From Actinomadura opuntiae (GTDB taxonomy: Bacteria; Actinomycetota; Actinomycetes; Streptosporangiales; Streptosporangiaceae), in the NCBI RefSeq assembly GCF_030283205.1, contig NZ_JASNWF010000012.1:62001-126000 (forward strand): DNA of 64,000 nucleotides, given 5' to 3'. The position numbers were made by a program, and so were the translations under genes. This document shows positions 58,361-64,000 of the stretch, one piece after another (position 1 is the stretch's first letter; every line of letters starts with the position of its first letter). The notes beneath the pieces are model-generated. The model was given only the letters and a program-made list of their open reading frames with translations, made no database searches and was not told the DNA's origin.

Positions 58361-58966
58361 GTGAGCTGCCTTGGTGAGCGCCTGACCGCTCTGATCGACG
58401 ACGAACTCGACCCCGGGGAGCGCGACCGCGTGCTCTCCCACCTCGCCGGCTGCGCCGGCTGCCGGGCCGAGGCCGACGACCTGCGCCGGGTCAAGGGGCG
58501 GCTGCGCGGCCTGAACGCGATCCCCGCCCCCGACGGCGCCGACGACCTGCCGTCCGGCGACTTCATGGACCGGCTCCGCGCCATGGCCGCCGACCCCGGC
58601 CTGACGCCGCCGCAGCCGCCCGCGGCGACGCAGCCGATGCGGCCCGTGCCGCCCGCCCGGCCGCTGCGATCATCCGTCCGCCCCGTGCGGTCCGCCTCGC
58701 CCGCGAGGCCCCGCGACAACCGGCCCGGGGCCCGCGCCGGCGCGCTCTCCCGGCACCGCCGCCGCTACCTCGTGGTGGGCGCCGCCACCCTGTTCATCGG
58801 GCTCGGCACCGCCTCCTACGCCGCGGGCGGCCGCGAGCAGCCGCCGACCGTCACGCCCGCCTTCGACCGGTTCGCCGTCGAGCACGCGCTGACCACCGGC
58901 GACGCGCCCGTCACCGACCCGCTCACCGATCCGGCCAACCAGCTCAAGACCGCCCCGGGGCCGTGA
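58361..58966 (+). CDS. rseA: membrane-anchored zinc anti-sigma factor (RseA-like)
   Basis: 201 aa; GTG with GAGGAGG six bases upstream. N-terminal ZAS domain: Cys3, then His27-X3-Cys31-X2-Cys34 in SHLAGCAGCRAEADDL, which binds the sigma factor and zinc. A Pro/Arg-rich linker leads to one membrane helix (YLVVGAATLFIGLGTASYAA) and a ~45-residue outside tail. Matches Rv1222 beside sigE. Stop overlaps the next start (GTGA). Confidence 0.9.
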   Translation: MSCLGERLTALIDDELDPGERDRVLSHLAGCAGCRAEADDLRRVKGRLRGLNAIPAPDGADDLPSGDFMDRLRAMAADPGLTPPQPPAATQPMRPVPPARPLRSSVRPVRSASPARPRDNRPGARAGALSRHRRRYLVVGAATLFIGLGTASYAAGGREQPPTVTPAFDRFAVEHALTTGDAPVTDPLTDPANQLKTAPGP

Positions 58967-60078
58967 CCGCGACCCCCTCGACGGCCTGCCGCCGGGGACG
59001 GCGCCGCACCGTCATCGCCGGCGGCCTCGCGGGCGCGCTGGCGCTGGCCTGCGGCCTCGGCGGCGACCCCGCCGCCGCCCGCCGCCCGCGCAGCGACCCC
59101 GGAGCCGTGCGCCTGCTGCGCGCCGCCGCCGACGCCGCGCGCCGCGTCCCCTACGAGGGGCGGCGCTTCCTGACGACCTGGAACCGCGACCGGTCCGCCA
59201 CGTCCCGCGTCGCCGCCGAGCACACCCCCGGCGACGGGGTCCGCTACGGCTCCGGCGGCGCGGAGGGCTACCTGCCCGACGCCTCCGCCGGCGACGCCAC
59301 CGGGTTCACCGCCCGGACGCTCGCGCTGCTGACCCGCAACTACAGCGTCGTCCGAGGCTCCGACGCGGTCGTCCTCGGCCGCCGCGCGAGCGTCGTGGAG
59401 GCCCGCCGCCGGGACGGCACGCCCGCCGGCCGGTTCTGGCTGGACGCCGAGACCGGGCTGCTGCTGCACCGCGAGCTGATCGACGCGACCGGCCGGCCGG
59501 TGATCACCAGCGGTTTCACCGAGATCAGCTTCACCGCCCCCGGCGGTGCCCCGCCGCCCGGGAGCCGTTCCCGCGGCTCCGCCGTGGACGCCCCCGCCGA
59601 CGAGCCGACCAGCGCCAACGCCGCGCCCAACAGCGCCGCCACCGCGCTGCTGGAAGTGCCGCTCGACGCCCGCGCCCTCGACGGCCTGAAGCGCCGCGGC
59701 TGGCCCGTCCCGAAGCGGTTGCCCGGCCACCTCACCCTCTACGACGCCCGCCGCGAGGCCGGCGGCGCCGTCCACCTCAGCTACTCCGACGGGCTGGCCT
59801 CGGTGTCGGTGTTCGTCCAGCGTGGCGCCCTCGACGCCGCCGCGCTGACCGGCTGGAAGAAGCGCGTCCGGCACGGCCGGACGGTGTTCTGCCGCGAGTC
59901 GCTGCGCCGCTGGGCGGTCGCCGCGTCCGGCGGGTACGTCTACACCGTCCTGACCGACGCGCCGCAGAGCACGGCGGAGGCGGTCGCCTTCGACCTGCCG
60001 CGCGGCCCCGACCCGTTCTGGACGCGGCTGGTGCGCGGCGCCCGCCGCCTGGCCTCGGCGGCCGACCCGTTCCGATGA
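58963..60078 (+). CDS. MucB/RseB-like sigma-E regulatory protein
   Basis: 371 aa, GTG at 58963 overlapping the anti-sigma stop. Signal or anchor (RTVIAGGLAGALALACGLGG), then two regions as in RseB: an N-terminal lipid-binding LolA-like part (YEGRRFLTTWNRDRSATSRV, RFWLDAETGLLLHRELIDAT) and a C-terminal part (HLTLYDARREAGGAVHLSYS, YSDGLASVSVFVQRG). In RseB this binds the anti-sigma factor's outside tail and tunes its cleavage. No such gene stands in the mycobacterial sigE locus, so this is an addition here. Confidence 0.85.
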   Translation: MTATPSTACRRGRRRTVIAGGLAGALALACGLGGDPAAARRPRSDPGAVRLLRAAADAARRVPYEGRRFLTTWNRDRSATSRVAAEHTPGDGVRYGSGGAEGYLPDASAGDATGFTARTLALLTRNYSVVRGSDAVVLGRRASVVEARRRDGTPAGRFWLDAETGLLLHRELIDATGRPVITSGFTEISFTAPGGAPPPGSRSRGSAVDAPADEPTSANAAPNSAATALLEVPLDARALDGLKRRGWPVPKRLPGHLTLYDARREAGGAVHLSYSDGLASVSVFVQRGALDAAALTGWKKRVRHGRTVFCRESLRRWAVAASGGYVYTVLTDAPQSTAEAVAFDLPRGPDPFWTRLVRGARRLASAADPFR

Positions 60079-60213
60079 GCCCGGCGCCGCGAAGGCCCGC
60101 GGACGCCGGACCCGGGGGGCGGTCACGGTGCGTTCTGCCTTACGCTCGCCACATGCCTATCGCGGCACGATGAGCACGGATGATGAGGACCATGCTCGGT
60201 AGGAGAGATGGGG

Positions 60214-61965
60214 ATGACGGAAGACAACCGCCGGCCGGGGGACGAGGACGCCGTCCCCGGGCAGGAGCCTGAGCGGCAGGACGCGGCGGCTCCTCCCGAG
60301 ACGGTGACCGACCAGGAGATCCCCCTGGAGCAGCCGGCGGCGGAGCCCGAGGCCGAGCCCGGACCCGAACCCGAGGGCGCCGACCGCCTCGTGGCGGGCG
60401 GCGGGGGAGAGCGGTCCGGCGGGTTCGCCCCGCCGGACGCGCCGCGCGGCGACGCACCGCCGCACGACGACGTGCCCGGCGGCGCCATGGCGCCCCGGGA
60501 GGTGCCGCTGCAGGACGCGCCGCCGCGCGACATGCCGCAGCCGCCCCCCGTGCCGATGGACAAGCCGATGGACGGTCCCCAGGACCAGCGCCACCGGCCC
60601 GGGTTCGTCCCCTACGACCAGGACCCGCGCGCCGTGCACGGCCAGCCGCCGTACGGGGGCTGGCAGCAGGGACCGCCGCAGGGGCCGCCGCAGGGACCGC
60701 CGCCCCCCGGCGGCCGGCCGCCCATGGGCCCGCCGCCTCCCGGGGCGCCGATGGGCCCGCCGCCCGGCGGACCCCGGCCGATGGGGGCGTTCGGGACGCC
60801 GATGGGCACCGGCCCGAACTGGGCGCCGGTCCCGGCGCCGCCGTCCTCGTCCGGCCGCGGCCCCGGCCTCGGCCTGCTGGCCGTCGTGGCGCTGATCGTC
60901 GCGCTGGTGGCGGGGGCCGTCGGCGCGGGCATCGGGGTGATCGCCACCGACGACGGCGACGACGGCGGCGGCTCGGTCAGCCTCGGCGGGGGCGGCGGCA
61001 GCGACACCAAGGTGCAGAGCCGCCCGCCGGACTCCGTCGCGGGCGTGGCGCAGCGGGTGCTGCCCAGCGTGGTGATGATCCGCGTGCAGTCGTCCCAGGG
61101 CGAGGTCGGCGGCACCGGCTTCATCGTCAACGGCGGCTACATCGTCACCAACAACCACGTGGTGACCGAGGCCCGCAACGGCGGCCGGATGCAGGTGATC
61201 TTCAACGACAAGAAGACGCTGCCCGCCACGGTCAAGGGCTCCGACCCGTCCTCCGACGTCGCGGTGCTGAAGGTCGAGGGGCAGCACTCGCTGCCCGCGC
61301 TGGCCCTCGGCGACTCCACCAAGATCGCGGTCGGCGACCCGGTGATCGCGATCGGCTCGCCGCTCGGCCTGCAGGGCTCGGTGACGACCGGCATCGTCAG
61401 CTCGCTGAACCGCGCCGTGCCCACCCAGGGCGAGGGCGGCGGCGGCGACTCGTCCTACCTCAACGCGATCCAGACCGACGCCGCGATCAACCCCGGCAAC
61501 TCCGGCGGCCCGCTGGTGGACGCCAAGGGCCGGGTGATCGGCATCAACACCGCGATCGCCACGCTGGGCGGCCAGTCGCTCGGCGGCGGGGAGCAGAGCG
61601 GCAGCATCGGCCTCGGCTTCGCCATCCCGATCAACCAGGGCAGGCGGGTCGCCGAGGAGATCATCAGGACCGGCCAGGTGAAGATGGCCAAGCTCGGCGT
61701 GCTGCCGGACCCGCAGTACCAGCAGGGCGGCGCCCGCATCATGCAGCAGGCGGTCCAGGGCCAGGACCCGGTGACCAAGGGCGGCCCGGCCGACAAGGCG
61801 GGCCTCAGGCCCGGCGACGTCATCACCAAGGTCGACGACCAGCCGATCGAGGACGCCACCGACCTGATCGCGCAGATCCGCAGCCGCGCCCCCGGCGACC
61901 GCATCAAGGTCACCTACCAGCGGGGCGGCAAGGAGAGCACGGTCGAGGTCACGCTGGGCTCGTAG
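60214..61965 (+). CDS. htrA: HtrA/DegP-like membrane-anchored serine protease with PDZ domain
   Basis: 583 aa from ATG 60214 (AGGAG nine bases upstream); ATG 60208 is two codons earlier. Residues 1-210 are acidic then Pro/Gly/Gln-rich (GPPQGPPQGPPPPGGRPPMG repeats), cytoplasmic. One membrane helix (LGLLAVVALIVALVAGAVGA). Protease domain with the triad His (YIVTNNHVVTE), Asp (SSDVAVLKVEG), Ser (INPGNSGGPLVDAKG), then a PDZ domain (KAGLRPGDVITKVDDQPIED). Degrades or refolds envelope proteins; in the SigE stress set, like Rv1223. Confidence 0.94.
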   Translation: MTEDNRRPGDEDAVPGQEPERQDAAAPPETVTDQEIPLEQPAAEPEAEPGPEPEGADRLVAGGGGERSGGFAPPDAPRGDAPPHDDVPGGAMAPREVPLQDAPPRDMPQPPPVPMDKPMDGPQDQRHRPGFVPYDQDPRAVHGQPPYGGWQQGPPQGPPQGPPPPGGRPPMGPPPPGAPMGPPPGGPRPMGAFGTPMGTGPNWAPVPAPPSSSGRGPGLGLLAVVALIVALVAGAVGAGIGVIATDDGDDGGGSVSLGGGGGSDTKVQSRPPDSVAGVAQRVLPSVVMIRVQSSQGEVGGTGFIVNGGYIVTNNHVVTEARNGGRMQVIFNDKKTLPATVKGSDPSSDVAVLKVEGQHSLPALALGDSTKIAVGDPVIAIGSPLGLQGSVTTGIVSSLNRAVPTQGEGGGGDSSYLNAIQTDAAINPGNSGGPLVDAKGRVIGINTAIATLGGQSLGGGEQSGSIGLGFAIPINQGRRVAEEIIRTGQVKMAKLGVLPDPQYQQGGARIMQQAVQGQDPVTKGGPADKAGLRPGDVITKVDDQPIEDATDLIAQIRSRAPGDRIKVTYQRGGKESTVEVTLGS

Positions 61966-61975
61966 CAACCCCGGC

Positions 61976-62009
61976 TCAGGGAGGCTCGCCTGGCGGCTCG
62001 CCTCCCTGA
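61976..62009 (+). terminator. hairpin terminator after htrA
   Basis: TCAGGGAGGC (61976-61985) and GCCTCCCTGA (62000-62009), a perfect 10-bp stem with a 14-nt loop, 10 bp after the stop. A second structure, CCGGTGGG...CCCACCGG, follows near 62050-62085. Confidence 0.72.
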
Positions 62010-62225
62010 CCGGGCTTGTGCGAGCGCGACCTCGCTTCGCGAGCTTCCCGGTGGGACTCGCCTCCGGCGTCGCCCCACCGGTCAGACGACGCGCTCGCGC
62101 GGTGGCCGGGGAAGCGGGGCGAGAATGCGGGCGGACGATGTTAAGGCCGGGTTCATCCCGGCTGGGGATACGCTGGGGGGACCGGTCCGCGCAGGGCCGG
62201 TCCCCGGCGGCTTGTGGAGGACGGG

Positions 62226-62579
62226 TTGTTCGACGTCGGACTCGGTGAGATGGCGGTGCTGGTCGTCCTCGCCCTGGTCATCTTCGGTGACAAGCTCCCC
62301 CAGGTGGCCGGGCAGGCCGGCCGGATGCTGCGGCAGTTCCGCCAGATGGCCAACTCGGCCAAGGCCGACCTGCAGGCCGGGCTCGGCCCGGAGTTCAAGG
62401 ACTTCGACATCGCCGACCTGCACCCGAAGACGTTCGTCCGCAAGCACCTGTTCGAGGACGACGACTCGTTCCTGAACGGCAAGCTCTTCGACGACGACGC
62501 ACCGTCCTACACGGCCCCGGCCACCACCCCGGCCCTCGACTACGACGAACGCCCCCCGTACGACAACGAGGCTACTTAG
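62226..62579 (+). CDS. tatB: Sec-independent protein translocase protein TatB
   Basis: 117 aa from TTG 62226, with GGAGGA upstream; GTG 62214 is alternative. FDVGLGEMAVLVVLALVIFG is the membrane helix with the Glu of TatB, followed by the hinge DKLPQVAGQ and a long amphipathic helix (AGRMLRQFRQMANSAKADLQ), then an acidic disordered tail. TatB receives folded twin-arginine substrates such as the PhoX protein of this window. Location after htrA matches Rv1224. Confidence 0.93.
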   Translation: MFDVGLGEMAVLVVLALVIFGDKLPQVAGQAGRMLRQFRQMANSAKADLQAGLGPEFKDFDIADLHPKTFVRKHLFEDDDSFLNGKLFDDDAPSYTAPATTPALDYDERPPYDNEAT

Positions 62580-62580
62580 C

Positions 62581-62600
62581 CCAGGGGGGCGACCCCCTGG
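62581..62600 (+). terminator. hairpin terminator after tatB
   Basis: CCAGGGGG (62581-62588), GCGA tetraloop, CCCCCTGG (62593-62600): perfect 8-bp stem with a GNRA loop, beginning two bases after the tatB stop. Confidence 0.8.
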
Positions 62601-62611
62601 AACCCCCGTTG

Positions 62612-62671
62612 CGGTTGTGAGGCTGTTTCCCCGCTCCGCTGGCGCTCCGCGGGGAAACAGCCTCACAACCG
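62612..62671. repeat. 23-bp perfect inverted repeat between tatB and mrp
   Basis: Arms at 62612-62634 and 62649-62671 are exact reverse complements (inner part TTTCCCCGC / GCGGGGAAA) with a 14-nt loop TCCGCTGGCGCTCC. It lies between two convergent genes that each already have a terminator hairpin, so it looks like an extra dispersed intergenic element or a strong bidirectional terminator. Confidence 0.8.
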
Positions 62672-62756
62672 TCGGGCGGGCCCGCTCCGCTCGCTGCGCT
62701 CGCTCCGCGTGCCCGCCCGTGATGCGGGCTCGGCTTCGACGTTCGCGGGTGGTACG

Positions 62757-62787
62757 CGAAAGGCCCCGCCGGAGGCGGGGCCTTTCG
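62757..62787 (-). terminator. terminator after mrp
   Basis: Perfect 14-bp stem, 62757-62770 and 62774-62787, with a 3-nt loop (GGA), starting 11 bp after the mrp stop on the minus strand, and followed by CG-rich sequence without a T-run. Confidence 0.82.
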
Positions 62788-62798
62788 CTGTTCTGGTC

Positions 62799-63938
62799 CT
62801 AACGGCCCTTCGGGGAGATGCCGAGGGACATGCCGGCTAGGCCGCGGCTGCGGCCGGCGAGCTTGTCGGCTATGGTGCGCAGCTCCTTGGCGGCGCCCGC
62901 GTCGGGGTCGCCGAGCACCAGCGGGACGCCGTTGTCGCCGCCCTCGCGCAGCCGCGGGTCGATCTCGACCTGGCCGAGCAGCGGGACCTTGGTGCCGAGG
63001 GTGCGGGCCAGGGCGTCGGCGACGGTCTGGCCGCCGCCCTCGCCGAAGATGTACTGCCGCTCGCCGCAGTGCGCGCAGCTGAGGTACGACATGTTCTCGA
63101 TCACGCCGACGACCTGCTGGTGGGTCTGCGCGGCGATCGCGCCGGCCCGCTCGGCGACCTCGGCGGCGGCCTGCTGCGGGGTGGTGACCACCAGGATCTC
63201 CGCGGACGGCAGCAGCTGCGCGACGGAGATCGCGATGTCGCCGGTGCCGGGCGGCAGGTCCATCAGCAGGACGTCCAGGTCGCCCCAGTAGACGTCGGCG
63301 AGGAACTGCTGCAGGGCCCGGTGCAGCATCGGACCGCGCCACACCACCGGCTGGTTCCCGGCGGTGAACATGCCGACGGAGATGACCTTCACGTCGTGCG
63401 CCGACGGCGGCATGATCATGTCGGCGACCTTGGTGGGGGAGTCGGTGACGCCCAGCATCCGCGGCACCGAGTGCCCGTAGATGTCGGCGTCGACGACGCC
63501 GACCTTGCGGCCCTGCGCGGCGAGGGCCGCGGCCAGGTTGACGGTCACCGACGACTTGCCGACGCCGCCCTTGCCGCTGGCCACCGCGTAGACCTTGGTC
63601 AGCGAGTTCGGCTTGGCGAACGGGATCTCCTTGGCGGGCTCGCCGCCGCGCAGCTTGGTCTGCAGATCCTTGCGCTGCTCCTCGCTCATCACGTCCAGGT
63701 CGACCTGGACGGAGGTGACCCCGTCGAGCTTGGAGACGGCCTCCGTGACGTTCTTGGTGATGGTGTCCCGCATGGGGCATCCGGCAACGGTCAGGTACAC
63801 GCCGACGCGGACGGTGCCGTCCGCCGCGATGTCGACGCCCTTGACCATGTCGAGCTCGGTGATGGGCTTGCGGATCTCAGGATCGTTCACCGTGGCGAGC
63901 GCCGCGGTCACCTGCTCGGTCGTCAACTGGTGGGCCAT
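62799..63938 (-). CDS. mrp: Mrp/ApbC/NBP35-type iron-sulfur carrier P-loop ATPase
   Basis: 379 aa, ATG at 63938. N-terminal MIP18/DUF59 domain (VNDPEIRKPITELDMVKGVD, GCPMRDTI) and a deviant Walker A SGKGGVGKSSVTVNLAAALA. DADIYGHSVPRMLG and LLMDLPPGTGDIAISVAQLL are the nucleotide-binding motifs; SCAHCGE gives the Cys-X2-Cys that binds a bridging Fe-S cluster. It delivers Fe-S clusters to target proteins. Closes the sigE-tatB-mrp block as Rv1229c does. Confidence 0.95.
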   Translation of the reverse strand: MAHQLTTEQVTAALATVNDPEIRKPITELDMVKGVDIAADGTVRVGVYLTVAGCPMRDTITKNVTEAVSKLDGVTSVQVDLDVMSEEQRKDLQTKLRGGEPAKEIPFAKPNSLTKVYAVASGKGGVGKSSVTVNLAAALAAQGRKVGVVDADIYGHSVPRMLGVTDSPTKVADMIMPPSAHDVKVISVGMFTAGNQPVVWRGPMLHRALQQFLADVYWGDLDVLLMDLPPGTGDIAISVAQLLPSAEILVVTTPQQAAAEVAERAGAIAAQTHQQVVGVIENMSYLSCAHCGERQYIFGEGGGQTVADALARTLGTKVPLLGQVEIDPRLREGGDNGVPLVLGDPDAGAAKELRTIADKLAGRSRGLAGMSLGISPKGR

Positions 63939-64000
63939 GCGTCCATGGTATGAACCCGGCGGCGGTATCGGCCAATCGGGTGCCGGACCTCACACGGGCG

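Noticed and set aside
1..64000. insertion sequences, integrases, att sites, tRNA or rRNA genes
   Set aside because: No transposase or recombinase motif, no flanking target duplications and no cloverleaf sequence were found by eye. A covariance search was not possible here, so a tRNA might still be missed.

Overview
This is high-GC actinomycete DNA. G/C-rich third codon positions, GTG/TTG starts, WXG100 and mycosin genes, a SigE/RseA/HtrA/TatB/Mrp block, DapD/DapE and an ECF41 sigma factor all fit a filamentous actinobacterium. Actinomadura or another member of the Thermomonosporaceae/Streptosporangiales is my guess; the sequence alone does not prove the genus. No rRNA, tRNA, CRISPR array, transposase or integrase was seen.

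Layout. 0-3 kb: 3' end of an acyl-CoA dehydrogenase, then an Mrr-type nuclease/TerD fusion broken by a one-base frameshift. 3-6.4 kb: a sugar module (GH1 glycosidase divergent from a GH20 hexosaminidase plus TetR). 6.4-10.5 kb: a hypothetical gene, then a tightly coupled operon of a small WXG-like protein, a helical/alpha-beta hydrolase fusion and two tandem duplicated lipoproteins. 10.7-13.2 kb: GNAT, TetR, a quinone-reductase-like oxidoreductase behind a perfect inverted-repeat operator, and a 63-aa C2H2 zinc-finger protein. 13.3-25.4 kb: acetate-family transporter, polysaccharide deacetylase, MGDG-synthase-like glycosyltransferase, two DMT permeases, secreted hydrolase, ECF41 sigma factor, hemerythrin protein, two MFS transporters and a PimB-like mannosyltransferase.

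25.5-32.4 kb: a one-direction type VII (ESX) cassette with two WXG100 proteins, two further helical substrates, a mycosin protease, two YbaB/EbfC-like proteins, two more WXG-like proteins, a lipoprotein and a small membrane protein. No EccB/C/D/E gene is in the window, so the cassette depends on a secretion core elsewhere. Its distal part is visibly poorer in GC than its surroundings.

32.7-64 kb: a chromosomal backbone whose markers occur in the same order as Mycobacterium tuberculosis Rv1201c-Rv1229c: dapD, dapE, LOG protein, an Rv1209-like protein, tag, the Rv1211 family, O-methyltransferase, sigE, rseA, htrA, tatB, mrp. Between these lie insertions: epoxide hydrolase, TetR/MFS pair, sugar aminotransferase/epimerase, PhoX phosphatase behind a PHO box, MacB-like ABC exporter, enoyl-CoA hydratase, aminopeptidase. 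The sigE block is an envelope-stress circuit: SigE, its membrane zinc anti-sigma factor, an RseB/MucB-like lipoprotein-sensor relative, the HtrA protease and TatB.

Regulatory sites that can be read directly include two divergent ECF41-type promoters, a SigE-type promoter before sigE, a two-unit PHO box, two pairs of TetR operators and several strong hairpin terminators.
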